DNA from: Actinomycetota bacterium
GTDB taxonomy: Bacteria > Actinomycetota > Actinomycetes > Actinomycetales > Microbacteriaceae
Length of the DNA stretch: 64,000 bases
NCBI GenBank assembly: GCA_020160915.1
Contig: JAIUPK010000001.1
Location: 465,645-529,644, forward strand
Direction of reading: 5' to 3'
This document shows, in pieces, positions 1 through 7,665 of the stretch (position 1 is its first letter; every line of letters begins with the position of its first letter). A program made the position numbers and the translations under genes. A model generated the notes under the pieces. That model made no database searches and was not told the DNA's origin. It worked only from the letters and a program-made list of their open reading frames with translations.

Positions 1-480
1 CGTCGTGTCCCCCGGCCCGTACACGGCGTGCGGGCGCAGGATCACGGCATCGGCGTCCGCGAGCTCGGCCTCGGCGGCGGTCTTGGACTCGGAGTAGGTG
101 CTCAGGAAGTGGTCCACCGGCGCGGCCGACTCGCTCACGCGCACGCTGGGCGTGAACGCGTCGTAGACGCTCGACGTGGACAGGTGCACGATCCGCGCCC
201 CGGGGAAACTCGCCACGACGTTCCTCGTGCCGATCTCGTTGGTGCGCATGGCATCCCCGCGCGGTGCCCAGTCGTCGGCAAGCGCGGCCGAGTGCACGAC
301 GGCATCGAAGCTGTCGACGCGCGGCCCGGCGGCGATGTCCCACTGCTCGTAGCTGGCCAGCGGATGCCCCCACCCGCCCGGCCGTCGACCGAACCCGGTC
401 ACCTCGTGCCCCCGCTCGGCCAGTGCCGTGGCCACCGCTCCCCCGACGAACCCGCTCGCGCCGGTCACCCCCACCCTCAC
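1..480 (-). CDS. NAD-dependent epimerase/dehydratase, OleD-like (partial, 3' end outside window)
   Basis: The visible 160 residues form the N-terminal Rossmann half of an extended short-chain dehydrogenase: VTGASGFVGG dinucleotide loop at residues 5-14, a STSSVYD segment and the catalytic YSESK (YxxxK). The GTG start at 480 overlaps the stop of the upstream AMP ligase as GTGA, so translation is probably coupled. As the last visible member of an operon with an OleA-like condensing enzyme and an OleC-like ligase it is best read as OleD, which reduces 2-alkyl-3-ketoalkanoic acids to the 3-hydroxy acids. A generic sugar-nucleotide epimerase is the alternative, because motifs alone do not fix the substrate. 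The gene runs off the left edge. Confidence 0.8.
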   Translation of the reverse strand, partial: MRVGVTGASGFVGGAVATALAERGHEVTGFGRRPGGWGHPLASYEQWDIAAGPRVDSFDAVVHSAALADDWAPRGDAMRTNEIGTRNVVASFPGARIVHLSTSSVYDAFTPSVRVSESAAPVDHFLSTYSESKTAAEAELADADAVILRPHAVYGPGDTT

Positions 481-2051
481 GCGAAAGCCTCGGACACGAG
501 TCGACCGAGCGCCGCGCGATCGAGTTTGCGACTGCGCCCCGACCGCGGCAGATCTGACATGGTCATGATCCTGTCAGGCAGCACCGCCGAATCGATCAGT
601 CCGGGCAGGGCGCGTCGCAGTGCCGCCTCGTCGTAGCCGTCAGCGGGCACGATCACGAGCACGAGTCGGTCGTCGCCCACATCGTCTGGAACGCCGACGA
701 TCGCCGCCTCGGCAATGCCGGGCAGTCCCGCGATGACGGGCTCGTAGAGGCCGGGGTAGACGTTGGTGCTGCCCCGGATGAACATGTCCTTGCTGCGCCC
801 GGCGAGAACCAGTCGGTGCGCCTCGACGCGCGCCAGGTCTCCCGTGCGCAGTTCGGTCAGGGGCGGCTCACCCAGGTAGCCGAGGGCGAGCCCCTCGCCG
901 GCAACCACGAGCTCCCCGTCGTCGATGCGCACCGAAACGTGGTTCATCACGCGCCCGACGTAGTCGCCGGCGCCCGTGAAGGCGAGCTTCTCGTCACCGT
1001 CGGCGATCGCCACCGGCAGGATCTCGGTCATGCCGTAGACGGCACGGATGACCGTCCCGGGCAGCTGGGCACGAGCGCGCAGAAGCAGAGGACGCAGTAC
1101 GGGAGCCCCGCCGACGATCAGGGCCCTCAGCCTCGGCGTCTTCGCGGGCGTGTGCTCGAGCATCCGCAGCAGGGCGTCGAGGGCCGCCGGCACTGCGAAG
1201 AGCACGTCCGCCCGCGGCAGCAGGTCGAGGTACTTCTCAGGACGCGCACCGGGGTCGGCACCCACCGGCGGCAGCTGCCAGTGCGCGCCCGCGATGAGCG
1301 CCGGGATGCCCACCATCAGCTGGTCGGTCAGCACGCGTTCGCCGGGCACGAACCCGACCGCGCTCGCGAAGTCGTCGAGACCGGTGCCCAGCGAGGCGCG
1401 GGAGTGCACGACCGCCTTGGGTGCGTCGGTGGTGCCGCTGGTGAAGATGATCAAGGCTTCGCGGTTGGGCTGGTCGAGTAGCGGCGCAGCCGCGTATCGA
1501 GACCCCTCCCCGGTGATCAGACGGCCGGGACGGCCGTCTGCGCTGGCGTCGCGGCGAAGGCCAGAAATGGCCTTCGCTCCTAGCTCCAGCGCGCCCGTCG
1601 GCACCCCCGGCAGCCACGGTCCGGCGTAGATGTGCCGGGCATCCGGAACCACCGTGCCGTAGTCGGGCAGCTCGAGCCCGCGGCGCCGGGCGATGCCCCG
1701 CAGCGGTCCGGATGACGCGGCATACAGCACCGACTCGGCCGCAACCCACGCGGGGGCGGCGAGCGCCGCACGCGCCCGGAACATCGCTTCGCCCGCGCCC
1801 GGATCCGCGAACACCACGGTACCGCCGGCGGCGATGATTCCCAGTGCGAGGCAGATGCCGTCGATGCCGGGCCGCACGCTGAACAGCACGCGGTCGCCGG
1901 GCTTCAGCCCCGCCGCCGTGAGGGAGCACGCCACGCCGTGGATGCGGTCGGCCAGGTCGCGGTAGGTGAGTGTCGTCCTCCGCAACGACAGGGCGGGCGC
2001 GTCGGGGGTGCGCTCGCAGGAGCCGAGGAGTGCGGCGAGGATGTCGGTCAT
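477..2051 (-). CDS. AMP-dependent ligase, OleC-like (beta-lactone synthetase type)
   Basis: 524-residue adenylate-forming enzyme. The P-loop IIFTSGTTDAPKAV lies at about 201-214, and YGMTE and GELVVAGEGLALGYLGE follow in the expected order; RTGDLARVE is the hinge-side motif. OleC enzymes use ATP to close 2-alkyl-3-hydroxy acids to beta-lactones, and the OleA/OleD-like neighbours favour that role over ordinary acyl-CoA synthesis. The ATG at 2051 overlaps the P450 stop (ATGA). Residues ~156-195, just before the P-loop, are encoded by two different palindromic repeats that stay in frame, an insertion most ANL enzymes would not have. Assignment to OleC rather than a general acyl-CoA ligase is by context. 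Confidence 0.8.
   Translation of the reverse strand: MTDILAALLGSCERTPDAPALSLRRTTLTYRDLADRIHGVACSLTAAGLKPGDRVLFSVRPGIDGICLALGIIAAGGTVVFADPGAGEAMFRARAALAAPAWVAAESVLYAASSGPLRGIARRRGLELPDYGTVVPDARHIYAGPWLPGVPTGALELGAKAISGLRRDASADGRPGRLITGEGSRYAAAPLLDQPNREALIIFTSGTTDAPKAVVHSRASLGTGLDDFASAVGFVPGERVLTDQLMVGIPALIAGAHWQLPPVGADPGARPEKYLDLLPRADVLFAVPAALDALLRMLEHTPAKTPRLRALIVGGAPVLRPLLLRARAQLPGTVIRAVYGMTEILPVAIADGDEKLAFTGAGDYVGRVMNHVSVRIDDGELVVAGEGLALGYLGEPPLTELRTGDLARVEAHRLVLAGRSKDMFIRGSTNVYPGLYEPVIAGLPGIAEAAIVGVPDDVGDDRLVLVIVPADGYDEAALRRALPGLIDSAVLPDRIMTMSDLPRSGRSRKLDRAALGRLVSEAFA
1472..1504 (+). repeat. REP-like repeat (type A) inside the AMP ligase gene
   Basis: Begins GGTCGAGTAG and ends GTATCGAGACC around a GCGGC/GCCGC hairpin. 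It is 5-6 bp from the type B repeat and in frame with the ligase (reads SRYAAAPLLDQ). Confidence 0.9.
1510..1585 (-). repeat. Double-hairpin repeat (type B) inside the AMP ligase gene
   Basis: Hairpin 1 (1554-1577): arms GCGAAGGCCA and TGGCCTTCGC on the minus strand, loop TTTC. Hairpin 2 (1518-1540): arms CAGACGGCCG and CGGCCGTCTG, loop TCC. Reads AISGLRRD-A-SADGRPG in the ligase frame, matching the hrpA copy in both DNA and reading frame. Confidence 0.9.
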
Positions 2052-3238
2052 GCCGGGCCGGGTTTCGATACGCCCTGCGGGCTACTCAACCGGCCGAGCT
2101 CCAGCCGCGCATAACTCGGGATCAACACCCCGCGCGCCGCCCGCCGCGCCACGATCTCGAGCGGCCCCGCCGCCAGCAGCGCGCGGAGGGTCACCCGCAC
2201 CTGCGCCATCGCCAGCGGAGCGCCGAGGCAGAAGTGCGTGCCGGCGCCGAACCAGAGCTGCTTGAGGGAGGCCGCCGGGTTGGCCTCCGGGTCGAAAGCA
2301 CCCGCCGCCCCGTTCGCGAGGAAGGTGGCCAGAATCACGCGGTCACCCGCGCGCACGGGCACGGCGCCGACCGTGGCATCCGCGACGACGCTGCGCAGCA
2401 TCACGGGTGACGGGGTCGTCACGCGCAGGCCTTCGGCGATGGCGGGCTCGATCAGCTCGGGGTCGTGGGCGAGCCGCGGCATCCAACCCGAGTCGATGAG
2501 CAGCGCGACCAGCCGGGGCACGTACGACACGAGGGTCTCGGTGCCCGTGAGCACGAAGGCGCCCACGGCACCCATCGCTTCGTCCTCGCCGAGGCCGAGG
2601 GCGCGCATCCGTCCGGGCACTGTTGCCTCGTCGCCTGCGCGGTACGCGGTGCGGGCGTGGGCGGTGAGCTCGTCGAGGATGCCCCGCGCCACCCGCACCT
2701 GGGCGTCGCTGAGTCGGGGCCGCGAGAGCCGCACGAACCGGGTGATCGCGCCGACCCTGTCGAACAGGTCCTCGTCCACCTGGGCGGAATCCAGCCCCAC
2801 CAGCTGACTGATCATGATGCTCGCGTTGCGCTTGGCCTCGGCCACGAGATCGACCCGCTCCCCCGCCACGAGTCGCGCGTTCAGCTGCGCCGCGGGCAGG
2901 GATGCCGCGACCAGCTGGTCCACGTAAGCGGGCGCGAACAGCGGCCCCAGCTTGCGCCGCAGCGCGAGGTGGTCGGCTCCCTCCATGTTGAGCAGCACCG
3001 CGGGCCCGAGCACGGGGGTCCACAGGTCGCTCGGCGCACCCGGGCCGGTCTTGGAGAAGTGCTCGGTGTCCATGAGGGTCGCGCGCAGCAGGGCCGCATC
3101 GCGCACGAGCACCCCGAGGCCGGGAACGCGCCGGGCCGGCGCGCGCAGGAGACCCAGAGCCGGATAGGCCACGGGGTGGGCGGCGCGCATCACGCGCTCT
3201 TCCCAACGCGCGGCCAGATCTCGGCTTCGCTCGATCAC
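2048..3238 (-). CDS. Cytochrome P450
   Basis: 396-residue soluble bacterial P450. The heme loop FGAGTHFCLG has the thiolate Cys at ~337, and the I-helix carries a GTET segment (VLTGTETLVSY) in place of the usual AGxxT. It probably hydroxylates or desaturates the product of the surrounding lipid-like pathway with outside ferredoxin and reductase partners, since none is in the window. The GTG start at 3238 overlaps the glycosyltransferase stop (GTGA). The last ~16 codons (from LGRLSSPQ) are supplied by a REP-like repeat at 2061-2091 that reads through to the stop, so the native C-terminus has been replaced or extended. Confidence 0.9.
   Translation of the reverse strand: MIERSRDLAARWEERVMRAAHPVAYPALGLLRAPARRVPGLGVLVRDAALLRATLMDTEHFSKTGPGAPSDLWTPVLGPAVLLNMEGADHLALRRKLGPLFAPAYVDQLVAASLPAAQLNARLVAGERVDLVAEAKRNASIMISQLVGLDSAQVDEDLFDRVGAITRFVRLSRPRLSDAQVRVARGILDELTAHARTAYRAGDEATVPGRMRALGLGEDEAMGAVGAFVLTGTETLVSYVPRLVALLIDSGWMPRLAHDPELIEPAIAEGLRVTTPSPVMLRSVVADATVGAVPVRAGDRVILATFLANGAAGAFDPEANPAASLKQLWFGAGTHFCLGAPLAMAQVRVTLRALLAAGPLEIVARRAARGVLIPSYARLELGRLSSPQGVSKPGPA
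2061..2091 (-). repeat. REP-like repeat (type A) at the P450 3' end
   Basis: On the minus strand it begins GGTTGAGTAG and ends GTATCGAAACC around CCCGCAGGG. It encodes most of the last residues of the P450. Confidence 0.9.
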
Positions 3239-4029
3239 CGAATATCCACATGCTCGGGCCGGTACGCGTGGTCCTTGTACCAGAGCAGGGTGTTCTTGAG
3301 CCCCCAGGCGTTGACCCGCCGTGACGACCCGAAGACCACGACATCGCGGCGGCGGGCGTAGCGGTTCGTGAGCCGCCGCACCGCGTTGACGAGCGCGCGG
3401 TCCTCGTGCAGGTCCTCGATCGCGGTGCGCGGGAACCCACCCGCCGCGAGGTAGAGCTCAGCCGTGATGGCCACGTTGCAGCCCGCCGCCATCATGTACG
3501 GCCCGCGGTACTCGGGCGAGCGATTCCCCGGCCGGATGCGCCCGAAGGCCTCAGCCACCTCGACGGCGGCACGCAGCGCCACTCGCCTGCCCCACGTCAG
3601 CCCCTCGTCGTGGCGGGGAACCAACTCGCCCCCCACCAGCCCCAGGCCGGAGTCGAGCGCCCGGCGGATGGATGCCGTCCAGTCCTCGCGCGGCAGGCAG
3701 TCGGCGTCGGTGCGGGCGAGGTACTCCGCGCCCGCCGCGATGGCGGCGCGCATGCCGGTGTCGGCGGCCGCCCCAGTCCCCTTCTGTGCCTCGGCGATCA
3801 CCCGCCAGCGGGTCAGGGCACGGGATGCCGCGAACTCACGGATCACGTCGGCCGAGGCATCCGTCGACCCGTTGTCGACGAAGACCACGTCGAAGTCGGC
3901 GTCGCGCTGAGCGGCGAGTGCCTCGAGGGTGGGCGTGATGCCAGCGGCCTCGTTGTAGACCGGTACGACAACCGCCAGCTCCGGCCGGTCGAGTGCCGCC
4001 GAAGGCGGTGTATCGAGACCGCTCGGCAT
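3235..4029 (-). CDS. Glycosyltransferase family 2
   Basis: 264 residues in a GT-A fold: VVVPVYNEAAG near the N-terminus, VDNGSTDAS, and the metal/nucleotide motif TDADCLP with DAD at ~108-110. No membrane segment is apparent, so it should act on a cytosolic or membrane-surface acceptor. Two starts are possible, GTG 4032 (GTGA overlap with the KASIII stop) or ATG 4029 (TGATG); the ATG is chosen and the difference is one residue. Residues ~4-17 are encoded by a REP-like repeat (3987-4020). Its place inside an ole-like operon suggests glycosylation of the operon's product, which I infer from position only. Confidence 0.85.
   Translation of the reverse strand: MPSGLDTPPSAALDRPELAVVVPVYNEAAGITPTLEALAAQRDADFDVVFVDNGSTDASADVIREFAASRALTRWRVIAEAQKGTGAAADTGMRAAIAAGAEYLARTDADCLPREDWTASIRRALDSGLGLVGGELVPRHDEGLTWGRRVALRAAVEVAEAFGRIRPGNRSPEYRGPYMMAAGCNVAITAELYLAAGGFPRTAIEDLHEDRALVNAVRRLTNRYARRRDVVVFGSSRRVNAWGLKNTLLWYKDHAYRPEHVDIR
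3987..4020 (+). repeat. REP-like repeat (type A) at the glycosyltransferase 5' end
   Basis: Begins GGTCGAGTGCC and ends GTATCGAGACC around CCGCCGAAGGCGG. It encodes residues ~4-15 of the glycosyltransferase. Confidence 0.85.
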
Positions 4030-5036
4030 CACAACCGCACCACCATCAGCCCGAGCGAGATGCCACCGGCCAGCCCGATGAGCAGCGCGAGACTGCCCGG
4101 CCCGACGAGTCCGGTCTCGCGCGCGATCGACAGCTGCAGCGGCAGGGTCACGGAGGCGAGGTTGCCGTGGTCGGCGATCGTGATCACCGACTTATCGGGT
4201 GCGACACCGAGGCGCTCGAAGATCGGCGGAAGGTACGGCAGCGCCACCTGGTGAATGGCGACGAGGTCGAAGTCGTCCCAGCCGAGCCCGTTGCGCTCGA
4301 GGAGGTCGAGCACGGGCGCGGGCCCGAGCTCGAGGAACGCCTGCTGCAGCCCCTGACCGTCCATGTCGAAGTAGGTGTGGTCGACGCTGCGCGGATTCAT
4401 CGTGCCGCCCGCGGGCAGCGTGCCGATCTCCCAGTGGCGAGAGACAGCCACGAAGCTCGAATCGAGGATGCCCGTGGCCGGGTCATCCGTCGCCTCGAGC
4501 ACGACGGCCGCGCCGCCGTCGCTCATCGTGTAGCCCGGAAAGCTGCGGATGAACTGCTCCTGGTCGCGCAGCTGCCACCGCACCCCGTGGCTCGGCTGCT
4601 CGCCGCTGGCGATCAGCACGCGTCGGTACTGCCCGGTCGCGATCAACGCCTCACCGACCTGCATGGCGTTGATCACCGAATTGCAGGCGTTGGAGATGTC
4701 CATCACCGGGCAGGTCAGGCCGAGCTTGGCGGCGACGATGTGGCTGGTCGCGGGCTCGATGAGGTCTTGGCTGGCACTCGCGAAGATCAGCAGGTCGGGG
4801 TCGCCGGGCGACTCCCGGAGTGCGATGCGCGCCGCCTCGACGGCAAGATCCGACGCCTGCCACCCGTCTGCACGAAGGTGAACAGTGTCGACGCCGGTGA
4901 GGCGATGGATGAGCCCGGTAGCGATCTTGAGGCGAGGGTTCGCCGCCCGCAGGTCGCGTTCGGTTTGCGCCGCCGAGCGGGTGGTCTCAGGCAGGTAGAC
5001 ACCGAGCCCGGCGATTCGGGTGGACGCGGGATGCAC
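4029..5036 (-). CDS. 3-oxoacyl-ACP synthase III family, OleA-like
   Basis: 335-residue thiolase-fold condensing enzyme with the complete KASIII/OleA triad: Cys118 (ISNACNS), His262 (AIHQVALPYL) and Asn292 (DHGNLAS). A Glu at 94 (LIEPATSH) lies in the region where OleA uses a glutamate. OleA joins two fatty acyl-CoAs head to head; FabH instead starts fatty-acid synthesis. The operon with OleC- and OleD-like genes favours OleA. It is the first gene of the operon, and its GTG start lies 6 nt after a TAGGCT -10 box, so the operon mRNA is probably leaderless. Heterodimeric or lipstatin-type use is another possibility. Confidence 0.82.
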   Translation of the reverse strand: MHPASTRIAGLGVYLPETTRSAAQTERDLRAANPRLKIATGLIHRLTGVDTVHLRADGWQASDLAVEAARIALRESPGDPDLLIFASASQDLIEPATSHIVAAKLGLTCPVMDISNACNSVINAMQVGEALIATGQYRRVLIASGEQPSHGVRWQLRDQEQFIRSFPGYTMSDGGAAVVLEATDDPATGILDSSFVAVSRHWEIGTLPAGGTMNPRSVDHTYFDMDGQGLQQAFLELGPAPVLDLLERNGLGWDDFDLVAIHQVALPYLPPIFERLGVAPDKSVITIADHGNLASVTLPLQLSIARETGLVGPGSLALLIGLAGGISLGLMVVRL

Positions 5037-5048
5037 CCTGCGAGCCTA
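5037..5048 (-). promoter_or_regulatory. Leaderless promoter of the ole-like operon
   Basis: TAGGCT at 5048-5043 is followed by 6 nt (CGCAGG) and then the GTG start. This spacing puts transcription initiation at or next to the start codon. Confidence 0.6.
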
Positions 5049-5070
5049 GTGGCGACGCCGTGCTCCTGGG

Positions 5071-5268
5071 CTAGGCCCCGAGGGCAGTCAGCACGTGGTA
5101 GATCACATACACCGGCCAGACGATCGCCTGAAGCAGCCCGAGGATGACACCCCAGAAGCTGCCGTCGGAGTGCGAGATGAAGTAGATGGCCGCACCGATG
5201 TAGGCAAGCAGGAAGAAGAACCCCACCCCACCGCTGGTGGCCGCTCGGCCGCGGTCGTAGTTCGCCAT
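5071..5268 (-). CDS. Small membrane protein
   Basis: 65 residues with two hydrophobic segments (VGFFFLLAYIGAAIYFI and WGVILGLLQAIVWPVYVIY) separated by a short SHSDGS loop, a typical two-helix actinobacterial membrane peptide. The ATG at 5268 is preferred to an upstream start because GAGGAG stands 7 nt before it. It lies between the ABC-F gene and the ole-like operon, 22 nt upstream of the latter's promoter box. I do not recognise a function. Confidence 0.75.
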   Translation of the reverse strand: MANYDRGRAATSGGVGFFFLLAYIGAAIYFISHSDGSFWGVILGLLQAIVWPVYVIYHVLTALGA

Positions 5269-5296
5269 GGTGATACTCCTCACGCTCAGGTGAGCC

Positions 5297-7084
5297 TCAG
5301 CTTAGAAGGTCTTCCAACTCAAGCCACCGCAATTCAACTGTGTCCAGCTGCTCCTGGTAACCGGCGAGCTCGGCGGCGAGCGCGCCGAGGCCCGTGTAGT
5401 CGCTCTGGTCGTGCTCGGCCATCCGCTCGTGCACGCCGGCGATCTGACCGTTGAGCTTCTCGATCTTGCGGGATGCCGCGGCATGCTCCTTCTGGGCGTT
5501 GCGCAGTTCGGCGCCCGACAGGCTGGTTGAGCCTGTCGAAACCGCACCCGGTTTCGGTACGCCCTTCGGGCTACTCAACCCGCCGGATGCGCGCAATTCC
5601 AGGTACTGGTCGACCCCGCGCGGCAGGTGACGCAGCGCGCCATTCATCACCGCGTACTGCTGATCGGTGACGCGCTCGACGAGGTACCGATCGTGGCTGA
5701 CCACGAGCAGCGTGCCGGGGAATGAGTCGAGCAGGTCTTCGATAGCCGCGAGCATGTCGGTGTCGAGGTCGTTGGTCGGCTCATCCAGGATCAGCACGTT
5801 GGGTTCGCTCAGCAGAATGAGCAGCAGCTGCAACCGGCGCTTCTGGCCACCCGACAGATCCTTCACGGGCGTGGACAGCTGCGCGCTCGAGAACCCGACG
5901 CGTTCAAGCAGCTGGCCCGGGGTCATCTCCTTGCCGCCGGTCACGTAGGTGCTCTTCTGGCGACCGATGACCTCGCTGACGCGATCGTTCCAGATGTCCT
6001 CGAGCTCGAACAGCTGCTGGGTGAGGGTCGCGACCTTGATCGTCTTGCCGCGCTTGACCCGGCCGGTGGTCGGCAACAGCGATCCGGAGACCAGCGAGAG
6101 CAGCGTCGACTTGCCGGCGCCGTTCACCCCGAGGATGCCCGTGCGCTCGCCCGGGGCAATACGCCACGTGACATCCTTCAGAACGGTCTTGTCGCCGTAG
6201 GAGACGGTGACGTTCTCGAGGTCGACGACGTCCTTGCCGAGGCGCTGCATGGCCATCTGCGAGAGGGCCACGCTGTCGCGCACTGGCGGCTCGTTGGCGA
6301 TCAGTTCGTTGGCCGCGTCGATGCGGAACTTGGGCTTGGCCGTGCGTGCTGGTGCCCCTCGGCGCAGCCACGCCAACTCCTTCTTCATGAGGTTCTGGCG
6401 CTTGGACTCCATGGTGGCGGCCATCTTGTCGCGCTCGACCCGCTGCAGGATGTACGCCGCGTACCCACCCTCGAACGGTTCGATGAGCCGGTCGTGCACC
6501 TCCCACGTCGCGGTGCAGATCTCGTCGAGGAACCACCGGTCGTGGGTCACGACCACGAGCCCGCCGGAGTTCGTCGACCAGCGGCGCTTGAGGTGGGCGG
6601 CGAGCCAGGCGATGCCCTCCACGTCCAAATGGTTCGTGGGCTCGTCGAGGAAGATCACGTCGTGGTCGCCGATGAGCAGCGCGGCGAGCGCAACGCGGCG
6701 ACGTTGGCCACCCGACAGGTCGTCGACCATCGCCTCCCACGGGATGTCCGCGATGAGTCCCGCGATCACGTCGCGCACCTGCGGATCGCCCGCCCACACG
6801 TGCTCGTCGATGTCGCCGATGACCGTCTGGTGCACAGTCTTGCCGCTCGCCAGTTCGTCGGCCTGATCGAGCATGGCGAGCGTGACGCCACCGCGCCGCG
6901 TGACCCGGCCGGAGTCCGGTTCCAGGCGACCGGCGAGCATCCGCAGCAGGGTGGACTTGCCGTCGCCGTTACGGCCGACGATGCCGATGCGGTCGCCCTC
7001 GTCGAGCCCTATCGTGACCTTGTCGAAGATCACGCGGGTCGGGTATTCGAGGTGAAGCGCTTCAGCGCCGAGGAGATGTGCCAC
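5297..7084 (-). CDS. ABC-F family ATPase (Uup-like)
   Basis: 595 residues with two ABC domains and no membrane span. Walker A motifs are GRNGDGKST and GVNGAGKST; both signatures read LSGGQ; Walker B motifs are IFLDEPTNHLD and LILDEPTNDLD. A charged C-terminal coiled coil (about 525-595) points to the Uup branch, which acts on ribosomes or branched DNA and not in transport. The first ABC domain binds ATP near residues 35-45. The GTG at 7084 follows TACACT by 6 nt. Between the second ABC domain and the coiled coil, ~25 residues (SSPKGVPKPG...TGSTS) are encoded by composite REP-like repeats at 5517-5580. Confidence 0.92.
   Translation of the reverse strand: MAHLLGAEALHLEYPTRVIFDKVTIGLDEGDRIGIVGRNGDGKSTLLRMLAGRLEPDSGRVTRRGGVTLAMLDQADELASGKTVHQTVIGDIDEHVWAGDPQVRDVIAGLIADIPWEAMVDDLSGGQRRRVALAALLIGDHDVIFLDEPTNHLDVEGIAWLAAHLKRRWSTNSGGLVVVTHDRWFLDEICTATWEVHDRLIEPFEGGYAAYILQRVERDKMAATMESKRQNLMKKELAWLRRGAPARTAKPKFRIDAANELIANEPPVRDSVALSQMAMQRLGKDVVDLENVTVSYGDKTVLKDVTWRIAPGERTGILGVNGAGKSTLLSLVSGSLLPTTGRVKRGKTIKVATLTQQLFELEDIWNDRVSEVIGRQKSTYVTGGKEMTPGQLLERVGFSSAQLSTPVKDLSGGQKRRLQLLLILLSEPNVLILDEPTNDLDTDMLAAIEDLLDSFPGTLLVVSHDRYLVERVTDQQYAVMNGALRHLPRGVDQYLELRASGGLSSPKGVPKPGAVSTGSTSLSGAELRNAQKEHAAASRKIEKLNGQIAGVHERMAEHDQSDYTGLGALAAELAGYQEQLDTVELRWLELEDLLS
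5517..5580. repeat. Composite REP-like repeats inside the ABC-F gene
   Basis: A GACAGGCT/AGCCTGTC hairpin (5517-5537, loop GGTTG; related to the GAGCCTGTCGAA element in nrdA) is followed by a type A copy at 5550-5580 (GGTTTCGGTAC...CTACTCAACC). Both are in frame. Confidence 0.85.
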
Positions 7085-7096
7085 TGGTCGAGTGTA
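7085..7096 (-). promoter_or_regulatory. Leaderless promoter of the ABC-F gene
   Basis: TACACT at 7096-7091, then 6 nt (CGACCA), then GTG. The divergent MOSC promoter box begins only 5 bp away. Confidence 0.6.
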
Positions 7097-7100
7097 GGCG

Positions 7101-7112
7101 TAGCGTTGAGGG
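7101..7112 (+). promoter_or_regulatory. Leaderless promoter of the MOSC gene
   Basis: TAGCGT at 7101-7106, 6 nt (TGAGGG), then GTG at 7113. The GAGGG might also serve as a very close ribosome-binding site. Confidence 0.55.
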
Positions 7113-7661
7113 GTGACCGACCTGGCCTACGCGACCGATGTGGAGATCGTCGCGCTGCTTGCGTCGCCGCTGCACCGCTATGAGGGTCGCCCGAGTGACG
7201 GCCCGCGCGATCCCGGGGGCCCCGAGGTGCAGCACGCGATCGAGGTGCGGGCCGGACTCGGCATCGTCGGGGACCGGTACTTCGGGCAGGCGGCGCATGT
7301 GACGGCATCCGTCACGGTGCAGTCGATCGAGGCCCTGGAACACGTGGAGCGCGCCCTCGGGCTGACCCACTCGCTGAACCCGGCCGACACCCGCCGCAAC
7401 ATCATCGTGCGCGGGATGCCCGTCGACGACCTGCGCGGGCAGCCCTTCTCACTCGACTCGGGTCAGGGTGAGGTGCTGTTCACCGCACACCGCCCCGCGA
7501 ACCCCTGCGCGTGGATGGACATCACACTGGCTCCCGGAGCCCACCGCGCCCTCCGCGCGCGCGGTGGTATGCGCTGCTCGCCCCTGACGAGCGGCACCAT
7601 CACCACGGGGCCAGCGGTGCTGCGCACCGCCCGCCGGCTCGCGGCCCCCGCGCTCTTCTAG
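7113..7661 (+). CDS. MOSC domain protein
   Basis: 182 residues matching the stand-alone MOSC (molybdenum cofactor sulfurase C-terminal) fold: GIVGDRYFG near the N-terminus, then the RRNIIVRGM strand and the PCAWMD segment carrying the conserved Cys. MOSC proteins bind the cofactor or transfer sulfur to substrates such as Moco or N-hydroxylated bases. The gene converges with a molybdopterin oxidoreductase 4 bp away, which fits a Moco role, but no co-transcription follows from that. The GTG at 7113 is the only start compatible with the promoter. Confidence 0.85.
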   Translation: MTDLAYATDVEIVALLASPLHRYEGRPSDGPRDPGGPEVQHAIEVRAGLGIVGDRYFGQAAHVTASVTVQSIEALEHVERALGLTHSLNPADTRRNIIVRGMPVDDLRGQPFSLDSGQGEVLFTAHRPANPCAWMDITLAPGAHRALRARGGMRCSPLTSGTITTGPAVLRTARRLAAPALF

Positions 7662-7665
7662 CGCA

